A stretch of DNA of 64,000 nucleotides from Hermodice carunculata (lineage: Eukaryota; Annelida; Polychaeta; Eunicida; Amphinomidae): positions 77,415,493-77,479,492 of the forward strand of contig OZ026616.1 in NCBI GenBank assembly GCA_964020975.1, in the 5' to 3' direction. Of this stretch, positions 12,492-24,935 are shown piece by piece. The position numbers were made by a program, and so were the translations under genes. Within the stretch, counting starts at the first letter, position 1, and every line of letters starts with the position of its first letter. The notes under the pieces were generated by a model. It did not search any database. It saw only the letters and a list, made by a program, of their open reading frames with translations, and was not told the DNA's origin.

Positions 12492-13185
12492 AATGACCTA
12501 ATCGCAGTTGAGTATGACAAGTGTTAGCAAAACGTTGACCATGGGCGAAATAAGAAGGGGGCTTATCCATAAACATACATTTTTTTAGCTTGGTGTTAAA
12601 AGAGAATAGTGTGGTAGATCCCCTTACACCTGTAGATAGATCGTTTCGAAGTTTTATTGCAGACGGGACAAAGGCTTGCTGTAACTTTTTGGTTCGGGCT
12701 TTAAATTGATGTACGCCCCGAGAGTTTCTGAGATACCGTCCAGAAAAGTCACCACCGATGGTGGAAATAACTCGGCATGGTATGTAGGTACCTGGTTATT
12801 AATCATCTTGCAAAATAAAATGATTTTGAAGTACTTGCACCTATTTGTCAGCGTCTCCCGTCCTAGTTATAAAAGCAGCCTATACCAATGTGTGACGCTT
12901 TGCTCCAATGCAAAATAGTGCTGCCTGGTGCTGAATATTTTCGAACAGGTTAGATAAACTTAGTTCACAGTTGTCAAATAGGATGCAACCATACAAGTAT
13001 TTGTCTGATCATAGAAGGTGAACAATTTTGACAAAGCTTTTAGTAGACAGTTTAAATTTAAATCTCCGTCACTGAGCAATTCTTTTGCCCACTTATTAGC
13101 GACACGAGTAAGATGTGCTCTCTATGACAGATTAGAGCTAAGCGTCAATCAAAGATGGGTATGACAAGTCCTTTCTGGTATTTCT
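12492..13185 (-). mobile_element. LINE ORF2 C-terminal fragment, reverse strand
   Basis: Minus-strand translation gives pieces of a LINE thumb and C-terminus: KYFKIILFCKMINNQVPTYH, then FKARTKKLQQAFVPSAIKLR and STTLFSFNTKLKKCMF. The pattern of a KMINNQVPTY-like core followed by a W/R-N-D-L-S motif and a final FK-x-LK segment fits CR1/L2-like ORF2 ends. Frames shift between pieces and stops are frequent, so it is old. Element B starts directly at its 3' side. Confidence 0.7.
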
Positions 13186-13202
13186 TCAAACCTTATTAGT
13201 AT

Positions 13203-13450
13203 GATAATGTACAATTGGTATTTCAGTACTACAATGTATTATCGGTAAGATAATGTACAATGGTTACTTCAGTACTACAGTGTATGATCGGTACAGCAAT
13301 GTTACGACAGTGTACAATGGGTACTTCAGTACTACAGTGTATGATCAGTACGGCAGTGCTACGACAGTGTACAATGGGTACTTCAGTACTACAGTGTATG
13401 ATCGGTATGACAATGTAAGACAGTGCACAATGGGTACTGCAGTGCTACAG
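13203..13450. repeat. 57-bp tandem repeat (minisatellite)
   Basis: The motif CAGTACTACAGTGTATGATC starts at 13270, 13327 and 13384, a period of exactly 57 bp, with diverged half-units on both sides. Because 57 is a multiple of three, an open frame (13253-13633) carries a 19-residue repeat, TVYNGYFSTTVYDRYSNVT. I consider the frame incidental: the units match better as DNA than as protein, and no start context, signal or domain supports it. Confidence 0.85.
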
Positions 13451-14299
13451 CGTTTAACAGATACAACCAGTGAGCGTAGTCAACTGGTTTTCAGGAACAA
13501 TGTTAGTAAGCCACACTTGACACAAAACAGCATCAGTGTAACAAACTCCGAGTCTTACTTCAATGCTCCCAACTTTTACCTTAGATTATGGAAAATACTT
13601 TTTTTTCAAATTGCCTCAAAGTACTATATCTAAACTTAAGTTTCATTTTGCTACATAAACCTCTGTGTAATCCCAGACGTATATCTTACACATCCCAACC
13701 AAGCTAGTGTGCAAGCCTCTCTGGTGTATGTGAGGCAGGCACAACCAACTAGTATACATACAGAAGTTATGCAACTTGTATGCATACTAATTTTCAACAT
13801 CTAAAACTAGAGTTCTGTCACAGCTGAGGTACCTAGTGAGAAGGCAGATGGCGAGGTGGCCTCAACTGACTTTTTACGGGTGGTTTTGCACATATAAATG
13901 AAGCTCCTTCTTGGATTTCACTTGTTATTATCCCTTCCATTTAAAGAAAACATATTACTCAAAGCCACACTGCATCTTCCACCATAACCCTACCCTATGG
14001 TTCCACTTTCACCTACATGTCTGGTCTGTTGCTAGGCAACTGGCCTTGTCCCAATCTGAGGTTAGGAATTCCTAGCCTCAGCCCCAATTAAGATCCAATG
14101 CATGTATACATACACCCAGAAACTGAATTTGCTTCATTTCACTTCATTTATCTGGATCAATTACCTACACAGTCATAGAAGATATAAATGGAAGTTAATG
14201 GTATGCCTAACTGTTCTATTTTTTTATTACAGAGTCAACCTTCAGACTCTATTGCAATTTATTTTTTTCCTCACCAGGTGTCACCACCTATCACAGAGC
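13451..14299. other. intergenic DNA
   Basis: No gene or element recognised. One pyrimidine tract followed by ACAG (14218-14231) looks like a splice acceptor but no supporting exon follows. Confidence 0.5.
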
Positions 14300-14931
14300 T
14301 GAACAAATCTCTGTGCATACTTTTGAAGATATTAAAGATTTGAAATTTCAAATGCCCTTAATTTGCACAACTTAATTTGCTACAGCCTTCTTTACCAATT
14401 CATCAGATGCATACAAGTCCATTACATCGGAGCAGAAGTTGGAATGGCATCTCTATGTATTACAGCTTTGAAATTATTCAAGATTTAAATTTTTCAATAG
14501 TTCTACTTAGCATAATTTAAAGTGCCACAGCTTTTGTTTTTAATTCAGTAGGTGCGCAATGGTCAAAAAACCCATAGTAGAAGTTGGAATGTCATCTCTA
14601 TCCTTAAAAGTTTTGAAAGATATTCAAAATTTAAAATTTCGAATGCTGTTAATTAGCATAATTTAAATTGCTACAACATTTATTTTAAATTCATTGGATG
14701 CACAATGGTCAATACCCTCTAATATAATTGGAATGACATCTTTATCTATTATACTTTTAAAGATATTCAAAATTTAAAATTTCAAATGCCCCTAATTTGC
14801 ACAATTTTAATCAGTTCCATTTCTCTGCATGAAAACGTGAAACTCTTCGTATGGAGGTACAATCATGTCAAGTTTGAAGTTTCTATGTATAATATTGTCA
14901 GAGCAAAGTGTGGGACAAATTCACTGGTGAA

Positions 14932-14996
<65 letters not shown>

Positions 14997-14999
14997 AGA
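14300..14999 (-). mobile_element. family 1 Helentron-like element C (ends lost)
   Basis: Minus-strand copy with four or five ~145-bp core units (GATATTCAAGATT and GCATAATTTAAATTGC blocks recur), the conserved CAAACTTGACATGATTG-type block, and a 17-unit (GAAA)n tract (14930-14997). Neither the head palindrome nor the 3' hairpin/CTAG is present, so both tips are missing. Confidence 0.75.
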
Positions 15000-17284
15000 A
15001 TGCTAACGATTCGCATAACAGTTACTCAACAAGCAGAAAGTAGAGTCAAATGCGGTGATATTTCATGCGGATGGACCATCTCTTTGTAGGCCTACCTGAG
15101 GGAAATGTGTGTGCCTCCCGCCCTTACCCCACCACACACATTGTCACTATACATTAAGAATCATATATTTTTTACGTTATGGAAGAAAAACGTGACATCT
15201 ATGATTATGTTCACATGCCCTTTTTTAAATGTGAGACTACCCTATGAGTTATCCTGATTCAATTTTGCGGAAATGGTTGTGAGGTTATTTTAACATACGA
15301 GACAAGGTTCCTGACGGATCCAGAAAATCCGAATGGGGGGGGGGGTGGTGCTGCAATTAGTGTGAGGGTGGCGGGTGGGGGGAGGGTTGTACACACCTTG
15401 CCTGAAGTCTGGGACAGAGCCCCGGAAGTTCCTGAATTTTAACATATTTTATAGCCATTCGACACCCTTTTCTGACACTAAAATTCATTCTTTTAGGTAT
15501 ATAATAATATAGTTTCCCTTCAGTTTCATTCAAGGTATACATGTACCTATCTATTATTCACAAACATACCATTGCTGTTGTTGTATATATTTGAAAGAAA
15601 AAAAAAATACAAGAAAAGAAAGGGGGGGGGTGAATCAGGATAAGCAGAATACATATACATATTCATATGGATTAAAGCCTTTTATTAATATTATCATCAT
15701 CATTATTATTATTTGTTTATTTTTTAATTTTAGTAATATCACGGTCTAGGTACTCTTTCACTCAAGGCTTTTTCTCTTGAGAAAATATCTGTTTTGATCT
15801 TTTTATTAGTGGCTTTTTTTTTTTTTTTTTTTTTTTTTGGTTTTTCAAACATACACGAAAAGGTGGAAACTCAATAGAGCACATTAACAGTATTTTTTGC
15901 TCCTTTTGACTCTTTTTATTTGTTTACCAGCAAATTATTAAAGAAGTAAAATATTTCGCCAGTATTTTCTTCCCATGACGTGCTTGAAAAACTAACAATC
16001 ATAAGTTTGCAACCTTTCTGGGATAATAATTTCACAAATTAAGTAAGGTACACTTAGGACTTCGTTTTTTTTTTCAATTTTACATTGAATCCTAAATTTG
16101 AACACATACAAATGCTTTCTATGAGACCCAATTTACCCTTCCTTCACCATGCCCAACCCTCCCCCCCCCAACCCCCGTTACCTTTGTGATAGACTTTTCT
16201 ATTATCAGCACTTTTAGCTTAATTTCTGAGCAAATCCGGAAACAGCTCTGACTGTTTTCCAAAACTAGAATTAATGGGCCTTTGAGAAAGAAAGGAGACA
16301 TCTTTGATTGGCAGTTTCCTCTTTTTATTAAAAAATCATACCATGCAAGAAATAATGGCGTTTCTTTGTTGTATCTTGACGACGGATGTTTGATTCCAAA
16401 TCAAGTAATTGGGTTCGTTACGTTATTTAAGGCAAGACAATAATTTAGGCACTTTGAGAATCACGTCAGAGAGAACATCTATAACCTCGAACTAATTGTT
16501 AACGGAATCTCAGTAGGAATCGTGTTCCTCTAATTTGCATTTGTTCTAGTGAAAGGTCAAACTGAGAACACAACACAAGGTATTTAGACCTACTGTAGCC
16601 ACACAGCAGGTCGTCATTTGTCAAGCAATCAATCAATCAATTAAAAAAGAAAGAAAAGGATAGAAAGAAAGGGAGAAAAAGCGTCCCCTTAGTTTCCTGG
16701 TTACAGATATGCTTCGTCCCCAAAGCAATTCTATCCGATACACACTGGATGCATGCTGATAGCAACACATGGAGAATCCTCCGGGCGTCTTCGACCCATG
16801 CTCTGTTAATAGTATTCCTTGTTTTGAACTTGGCCACGATTGGGCCCTACATAAAACAGACCCAATGATAAGCTTAATTAACGTAAAATGACACAGGACA
16901 ATTGGATGTTGAAAGCAAAAGCAAAACAAAACAACACGAGGTAGCCATTGATCTCAATACCGGGAAATTTCGCTCATTAATTATGAAACAAAACACATTT
17001 TAAAATGAGTAGATCACAAAAAAAAAACGAGAAGTATATCTTGATCAGTGCCCAAACACGGGTAAAATAACGTCAGCTAGCAGAGGCATACTGCTATGGC
17101 AAACATTTGCACTGCCACATCACTATGAGGGACAAGCTCTCGTTGCCACATTAAATGATCACTTTTTACAAGAAATCATATGACTTTGCATCCAGGAAGC
17201 TATCCCACAACCATGGAGTTTTGTGATACCAAGCTTTCGCCATAAAGGGCTTAGTTTCAGATCATTGGATTTGTGATGCTAGAA
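15000..17284. other. intergenic DNA
   Basis: Contains G/C runs (15336-15346, 16157-16170), a T run (15811-15838) and (CAAT)n (16625-16640). Frames at 15357-15542 and 16119-16301 (minus) look like chance openings over homopolymers. No gene supported. Confidence 0.5.
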
Positions 17285-17855
17285 ATAGATCTAGGTCACT
17301 TAAGGTCACATGACCCGGTCGCCATCTTGGATTTTTGCTTTTTTCAGAGCAAATTTCAGCATTACTTGACTATTTTATATTTTTAATCACTCAAAACAAG
17401 TTTACAATACTAAAGAAAGCAGCACATATATGAAAAAGACACTCTGGCAACAATTTATACAATCACAGTCTATTTCAGTGATAATTCAGGGGTTCACCAC
17501 CCATACTGTCACTCAAAAGAACCATTTGAAACGTCCATTGGTGTTCATTCGTTTTGTGGCTTATTCTTGAAAAAAAATCTGTTGGGAAGATCAGTTACTG
17601 TAACAAACACAAGATACAGTGGTATGTTCTCTGATTGTCACTAACCTACGAGGAGCATATAATTCGTGCTTTGCATTTCTATCGCTAAAAGTAGGTCAAG
17701 GTAACTTAAGGTTACGTGGCCCAGCCGCCATCTTGGAAATTGCAGTTAGTCCTCAAATCGAAGGATTACTGGACTGCCTAACATTTTAATCACTCAAAAA
17801 TCCATTTATAGTACCTGAAAGGTATCAAAGATGTGAAATCTGACATTTGGACATT
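17285..17855. repeat. imperfect ~400-bp duplication
   Basis: GGTCACTTAAGGTCACATGA...GCCATCTTGG (from 17296) recurs in diverged form from 17692, and the downstream blocks TTTTTAATCACTCAAAA and TTTTAATCACTCAAAA keep the same spacing. It looks like two units of an old tandem repeat element; a hairpin follows at 17891. Confidence 0.6.
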
Positions 17856-17890
17856 TTACATCGTTGTAGCCAATTAATCATTAATTCATG

Positions 17891-17926
17891 GCAAGGGCTT
17901 CCTCTGTGCCGAAGCCCCTGCTGGGT
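17891..17926. repeat. hairpin, GCAAGGGCTTC / GAAGCCCCTGC
   Basis: Eleven-base arms with one mismatch around a 9-base loop (CTCTGTGCC). It sits just right of the 400-bp repeat. A CAAG at its left arm would be a reverse-strand CTTG end, but no T-T flank is present, so a Helentron-like terminus is only a possibility. Confidence 0.55.
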
Positions 17927-18465
17927 CTTTCACACCACCTGCTCCCACTGCTTGTGTTACTTGCCACGTAAAAGTTATCAGGACACTGAAGCCGTGGCGT
18001 GACTTGTCATGTGACACTCTTCAGGCTACATCCATGACGGAGACTGATGTGAACCAGACATTGGTACTGAAATTTATGCATATTAATTGTTTTCACAGCC
18101 TGTGCCTGGTTGTATTAGATTCAACAATGTAAATTCCGCTGCATACGCTTCCGGTACGGTATAGTTGTTCGACTATAGTCGCTTCCGGCAGTGAAAGGAG
18201 AAGCTTACAGCAATTGTCAACTTTCTTGCTTTAGTCTGATCGGGCACCTAGACTATGTTCAACCTATCAACATTTTACTTTCTTACGCCTTCTTTTGGAG
18301 TGTTCGTTGACGTAAAATCTCAGTGAACCCTCAGTCCTATTTCAGCTAATTCGTTTCAAATGTACATATGATAAGGCCCCAACCTCAATGCAACGTATGT
18401 TCAGGTACTACTTGCATTAAAGAATCACAATCTAAGGTATTCAACTTCATAAGATGCGGTTTTTT

Positions 18466-18466
<1 letters not shown>

Positions 18467-18526
<60 letters not shown>
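18467..18526. repeat. (GT)n microsatellite
   Basis: About 30 perfect GT units. Frames over it are artefacts. Confidence 0.96.
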
Positions 18527-18527
<1 letters not shown>

Positions 18528-19399
18528 TGGTGCATAAACACAAAAATTTTAAAACATAATTTGGCCCTGCAGGGCAAGCTTTCTGGTTGAGTGGGCTGCT
18601 TCTTCCTTCGGAGACATCTTCACATATGTGGTTAGTAAACGTTACTCGGAGGTTCCATTTGAATATGATCAACACATGTTACTGCCTTAAGATGCATTTT
18701 TTTTGTGTTTGCTGCTGAAGTTTATGAACACCGCTTTAAATCTGTATGGTTCTTCCGACGGCAATCCGCGACCTGTCGTACGCATAAGATATTCATTACC
18801 CTTTCAACATTTAACTTCTCAATGGCAATGCTGCCACTTGATTATTTTTTTTTAATGTACGATGCTTTTATTTTCACTGTTTTCCTTTTTATACTTTATT
18901 TATACTTTTTTCCCTGAAATACTTTTTTTTTATTAGTTTGGTATTAAGAGTAGTGTTTTAAGCATTCTAGCAGCGTTTCTGAGTGTCTGGTAACAAGAAT
19001 GATGAACCGTCTTCCCACTGAGTGACAACCATGGGTCCATGTCAGTGTTTCTGACATGGAAATTATCGTTGAAATTATGTAGTCAAAAGAGGCTGGCTGT
19101 GAGTTTCGTCACCCAGGCAATATTGTGCCTTGGGGACAGACAGGAATTGTAATTGATACATTATATATGGACCGTGGAATTAATAAACTTGTCAAGTTTT
19201 CAAAGCGACAATCTTCCTGTGAGAACTACACACTATGAATCCATGATTTTTAATGCATTTTTCAATTCGGGTACTTATAGGTGAATGCATATAGTGCTAT
19301 CTATCTTTTTAAAAGAAAATCTGTTCCAAAACCATTTGGCCAACTGACTCAAAATTGCATAGGAACACTTCAAAATTGCAAAGGAAGACTTGAGGGCAT
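18527..19399. other. intergenic DNA
   Basis: AT-rich, with no supported gene or element. Confidence 0.5.
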
Positions 19400-19984
19400 G
19401 ACAGCGGGGTTTGCGCAGTACGTGGCTGACCTTGACTTCACTGTCAAGGTAACAGGGTCACTTAGGTGTATTTAACTCTTCCCATGATAACTTGTGAACT
19501 ATTTGTTCTACTTCCATGTTTTACAGGGTTATGGGATACCCTCTTTGAGGGCCACACTCAGACAGTACATGAGTGGCCTTGCCTTCATTCTTAAAGTGAC
19601 TGGACAAGTGATGGCCTTAACTTCATTTTTAAAGTCACTGGACAAGTGATATGTAATTTACTGTTCACTTGTTAACTTAAGATCTATTTTGAGTTAGCTA
19701 GGATCTTGATGTTGCACATTAATCTTTCTTTATTAAGGGTATGCTAAGACAGTACGAGTGACCTTGACCTCATTTCTGAGGTCACGGTGCAAGATACATG
19801 AATTTTACTCTTTGGGGCTATAACTTGAGAACTACTTGAACTGGGACCTTGTTGTTGCACATGTTAGTGTTCTTCCATAAAAGTCAGCTTTACTCAGTAC
19901 ATGGGTGACCTTGATCCTTTCCCAAGTTTAGAGAGCCACATGTGTGATGATTCTCAGCTGAGCATGGGCTGTGCAAACAGCCCC
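19400..19984 (+). mobile_element. Helentron-like tandem-repeat element, second family (3' end intact)
   Basis: Core blocks with GTGACCTTGAC(T/C)TCATTT and a following AAGGTCAC recur near 19428, 19570, 19756 and 19905. Each unit also has a TATAACTTG(A/T)GAAC block and a TTGTTGCACAT block. The 3' end carries a hairpin, GGGCTGT-GCAA-ACAGCCC (19962-19979), followed by CCCTTG and TT. This is the hairpin plus CTTG|T arrangement seen in family 1. The 5' end could not be located; it may be truncated. Confidence 0.55.
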
Positions 19985-20922
19985 CTTGTTACAGTATAAT
20001 TTTGCTGCAATACCGGTGAGTTGCTTCAGATTTATACTTTTTATACCTTTTTTTCTGAAAATTTATACTTTTTGAAAGTTAAATTGGACACAATTTTTTG
20101 TATCTAGGCAGGGGCAGCACTGCAATGAATTCGGAACGTGTCACTATCATCATCATCGTCGTCGTCATTATTAACATGCATTCTGTTTGCTTGCTTTACC
20201 TGAAGGAATACATGCATGCAAAATCATTTTATGATGGACACACATTTTAAGTTTAACCGAAAGCCAAAAAAACTGTCCTAAGCCTTGTAATAAACTCTCA
20301 ACAAGGGATGTCTTAATTCAAAAGTCAGACTGACTTCCAATTGTTATACCAGCAAGGAAATGTGCGTATCTGGATGGTGGTGCAAATTGAGTTTTATCAT
20401 AGAAGGAACATGTAGTAATATGAAATCCGTATATTAGGCGATTATAAGCCTCTCCGGAGTACTTGAATAGACTGGTACCTGGTCATTGGGCACGCTATGG
20501 CAGCTATGAAAGTATATAATTATGTAAATTGATACACATGCGCTTTTGTTTACCTTATATTTATACTCTCATTTGCAGGACATCGATTTCTGTTGTTACG
20601 TTTTTGTATCTCTTCAGAAAATGGTGGCTAATAAAGAATATACATGCGTAATTCAAAGTGGATGACTGAGTGCTTTTGTGTTGTGTATTTTTGATTACTC
20701 GATGTTAACATCGTTAGCAACCATACTTCTGGATGGGTGGCAGGTGATGGGGAAATAATCATAATCACATGATGGACTTAATTCTTGTCAGACTTTTGGC
20801 AAAACAATTGCTCAAAGCGCCGAAACAGACAAAATTTACCTGTCTTTGTGGTCAGTATGCCGGCTAAAGTGTAAAATATTTGTTCATTACAGACGTGTAT
20901 CATTTTGTCTCATCATTTTTAG
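19985..20922. other. intergenic DNA
   Basis: A pyrimidine tract ending CAG at 20579 looks like a splice acceptor; the frame after it stays open for 28 codons and then stops. Nothing else recognised. Confidence 0.45.
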
Positions 20923-21114
20923 AATGAAGAAGAAAGAGACGGGTTGTGTGGTTGTCACGTAAGGACCCACCCAAAATATCCTGATGAGACTTGCTACGTG
21001 TCTATGGTGGGTCATCAGAATTTGAAAAAAACCCGCAAAATTGTAGATTTGAACAGGCGGACAAGTGTTGCAATCTCCAGGATGACAAATGAACCAACCT
21101 CCAGTCAAGCATTG
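20923..21114 (+). CDS. candidate internal coding exon, function unknown
   Basis: A pyrimidine-rich run ending TTTTTAG (20922) is followed by 192 bp open in the frame AAT-GAA-GAA. The open stretch ends at TTG before GTATGT (21115), a consensus donor. The stretch is exactly 64 codons, phase 0 to phase 0. It reads NEEERDGLCGCHVRTHPKYP and continues through DLNRRTSVAISRM to TSSQAL. It is basic, contains three cysteines, and has no domain I recognise. It is not part of any repeat seen in the window. No partner exon was found nearby. It could be a real exon of a gene with long introns, or chance. Confidence 0.35.
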
Positions 21115-21312
21115 GTATGTACCAGTTTCCCCTTTGATGATTGACCGTATCGGTGTAACGAGCAATAATTACTAGCGTGTTATTATCGATGGGTAAATGA
21201 CACTGGGCAATCACGCAAGACAGCTCTGGGCTGAAAGGTTTAAGAAGCAGTTTGAAGCAACGAAGGCCATTTTTTTTTTTGGATGGGGGTGTGGGGTGTG
21301 GGGGGTGTTTAT

Positions 21313-22110
21313 TATGTCTGTGTGCCAACACAGACATATTGTTTTTCTACGAATTCTTTCTTTCTTTCTTCTGTCTTTCTTTACAGGCAAATTTGTCCGA
21401 CATTTCATTTGAGAAGTATTATACGTAGAAACTTCAAACTTGGCACATTTATAATCCTGTAGATGAAGTCTGGCCTTTTTATAAAGAGAGGTCACGCTTT
21501 TCAAAATTATGCAAATTAGAGTTAATTAAAGTTTCAAATCTTCAATATCTTATATACTATAGCAGATGTGGTTCCGAGTTCATAGGAGTTCGATCATAGC
21601 AAGGTAAAGGTCATCTCAAATGTCAAGGTCATGTCAAAGTCAAAGGTCAATTTTAGGCCAAAATGTCATTTTTGAGGTCAAAGTTCACTTCAGGTTGAGC
21701 TCATCTCAAGGTCAAAGGTCATTTCAAGGTCAAAGGTCACTTTCAATGGTGGCTTTCTTCAAACCATAACTTGGTAAATTTTTATCCAATTGTGATCTTC
21801 GCGGGCTCAAATTGTAGCTATTGTAACACTGCATATTTTTTTATGTTTTTACATGTGACCTCTAAAGGCCAAAGGTCAAGGTCGTTTGGACCTTTGAAAA
21901 TTTCATCCAGTCATAACTTGGCAAATTTCTATTTAATTCTAATCATGTTGAACTAAAATTGTAGGTATTGCAACACTGCACATTTTTATAAGAACATGTA
22001 ACCTCAAAAGGGCAAAGGTCAATGTCATTTGGCCCTTTGAAAGTTCCATCTTGCCATAACTCGGTCAACAACACAGACAGATTTGCTTTGAAGCAAATCT
22101 TCTTTTCTTG
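21313..22110 (+). mobile_element. family 1 Helentron-like element D (complete, type-1 ends)
   Basis: Ordered parts are: a 26-bp head near-palindrome (21313-21338, TATGTCTGTG-TGCCAA-CACAGACATA), a short TTTC tract, the conserved CAAATTTGTCCGACATTTCA block with CAAACTTGGCAC, and a GGTCA-rich body. Two copies of the block AACTTGG(T/C)(A/C)AA-TTT followed by TGTAACACTGCA come next. The 3' side has ACACAGACA, the hairpin GATTTGCTTTGAAGCAAATC (22080-22099) and the end TTCTTTTCTTG before TT. The ACACAGACA is the inverted copy of the 5' tip. No coding sequence. Confidence 0.8.
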
Positions 22111-22452
22111 TTTTTCCTTTGTTTTTATTTCTTTTTTCTGTTTTTTGCTTTAGCTTTTTTTCATTTTTTTTTCTTTTTTTTTGGGGGGGGGGGAGGTATG
22201 TCCAAATACAGTCGAAGTTATCCAATATCCAGGAGTGATGGTGTAATATAATACGTCTGTAAAGACATGCAAAATTTGGGCTGCTTATATATTACAGTGT
22301 CTCATCAGAAAACTTCAAAGATGGAAAGAAAAAAGAAAGAACAAAAGGCCCATGTGCCTAATGCTCCGCTGACATATAATCTGATGACTTTCACCAAAAA
22401 TCATTTCCTGAAAAGGATTTCTTTGATGACCTTGAGAATTGAATCAAGGTTA

Positions 22453-22454
<2 letters not shown>
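22111..22454. other. T-rich tract and unassigned repeat-like DNA
   Basis: A T-rich stretch with a G run (22183-22192) directly follows element D. The DNA up to the (GA)n tract contains GATGACCTTGAGAATTGAAT, resembling core units of tandem-repeat elements, but not enough to classify. Confidence 0.5.

Positions 22455-22539
<85 letters not shown>
22455..22539. repeat. (GA)n microsatellite
   Basis: About 42 GA units. Confidence 0.97.
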
Positions 22540-22541
<2 letters not shown>

Positions 22542-23825
22542 TCCTTTGGCCACGTTGGTTCACTGTCTACTGGTTTTGTGTGGACGACCGCCCCTCAAAT
22601 CTGTTGATATCAAGTTGTCCGCAAAAAAACTATCCCATAAAAGAAAAAGTCACTGATTATTTCTGATAAACTTATAATTACACTTACATCTTAATTCTGA
22701 CATACTGACAACAAAAAAATGATTATGTGATTTGTTACATTTGGCTTATTTTTCTCTCATTCATCCTCAAAGTTTGAAATTTCAATTTTCCCTTTTGTTT
22801 CCAGGATGTTACTTTTCCTAATTTCACAGAAAAAGGGCAAAGCAAAATTTTGAAAATCTCTGATATATTTTTGAAGTTCAGACATTACAAAATCAAAGGC
22901 CGTTTACCAGATTTAACTTCACCCAAACGTTTGCTTGGAAAGAAATATTCCTATGTGCGGTTCTGGTCTTATTATCGTCTCTGAGAAAGAGAGCTTTTCA
23001 TGTTGATCATTTGACTCCAAAACAATACCTTTTGATCAGGTTGAACTGACATTTGTAAAATATGGAGCAAACATCGTGCCCCAACATTTGGTGAAGTTGT
23101 CAATCAGTTATTGGCCTATCGCATAAAAAAAAAAATACAAAACCTTGAAGTACGGAAACCATTTTGCAGTGATCTGTCAAACGGCAACAGCGACAATCTG
23201 TTACGCGCTCGTAACGGTGCCGCCACCTTAAAAGCGTGAATTCAAGGAGGCGAGTCTTCGGGGCCCATGAACCCAAAGCTGCCAACCAAAGTTCACAGGT
23301 AGCTTTGGTTTTCAAACAGATCAAATACGGTTCACTTGGTCACTTGTACAGGGTAGATCGACCTCTGTGGTTGAAATTGGAAAGCTTAATGAATATGCCG
23401 CTTTACAAGAGAACACATTTGACTATGTGTCCATGGATAAATTGACAGTTTGTTCCAATTTCAGTATCGCAAAATCAAAATGTTTACCGGCCTGCTATTT
23501 TTTTAACATGGAGACGCAGTAATGCAAATCATGCTAAAATTATAGGCAGAAAGGTATCTGCTACACAAACTAACAGGGATAATTTTATATTTTCACTAAT
23601 ATATACTTAGCATATTCACAACGTCAACAGAAGAAACAACTTGCGAAACTTAGTTGGGTACAAACATCCAAAGTATATCAAGCTCGTATTAGTGCATGTG
23701 ACGAATAAGCATAATAAAAGTAGGCACATAAAGGTAACATGAACCCTTAAAATACACAAACAAAAACAAAGCCTCGGGCTGTGTCTCCCAGCGCAAGATC
23801 GGCTTTCATGTCACATTTGCATTAT
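22540..23825. other. intergenic DNA
   Basis: Short opposing frames at 23100-23445 overlap each other and show no motif. No gene supported. Confidence 0.5.
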
Positions 23826-24165
23826 AAAGCATGTGTATGTTTTGAAATACATAACATTGTGATCTAAGGGATATGTAAACAATGTACTTGTCAATATGAA
23901 TCGCATCAAAGCAAGCTGGGTACATGTAAAAATCTTTAACATTAGAATTTTCCTCAGACAATTGTCATAGAACTTGGTTTGTTTGACATAATTAACGTAT
24001 GCACTGTATGTTGTGAAATGCATAGCATAGTGATCTGAGAGAAACGTAAACAATGTACTAAATCAATCTCATCAAAGCATGATGGATAGCGGTTACCTAC
24101 AAAAATATGTAACATTGGAATTTTCCTCAGATAATTTTAATAGATGTTGATTTGTTTGCAACAAC
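23826..24165. repeat. ~173-bp tandem duplication
   Basis: GAATTTTCCTCAGA(C/T)AATT occurs at 23945 and 24118. The preceding blocks (GTGATCT...GTAAACAATGTACT and ATCAAAGCA) keep the same offset, giving two diverged units. No coding function seen. Confidence 0.75.
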
Positions 24166-24217
24166 TTTGCCATGCTGGCTTAACCCTTGTTCTCTAGCTG
24201 TAATTGTGACTTTTTTC

Positions 24218-24935
<718 letters not shown>

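Noticed and set aside
13253-13633. 126-codon frame with a 19-residue repeat, possibly a repetitive secreted protein
   Set aside because: The repeat is kept at DNA level with a 57-bp period, there is no signal peptide, and frame length is explained by a period divisible by three.
17891-17926. Hairpin GGGCTTC/GAAGCCC as a Helentron-like 3' terminus
   Set aside because: A CAAG is present but its outer flank is GG rather than AA, and no matching 5' tip was found; it is listed only as a hairpin.
18367-18675. Plus-strand 63-codon and minus-strand 96-codon frames around a GT tract
   Set aside because: Both depend on the (GT)n microsatellite and lack other evidence.
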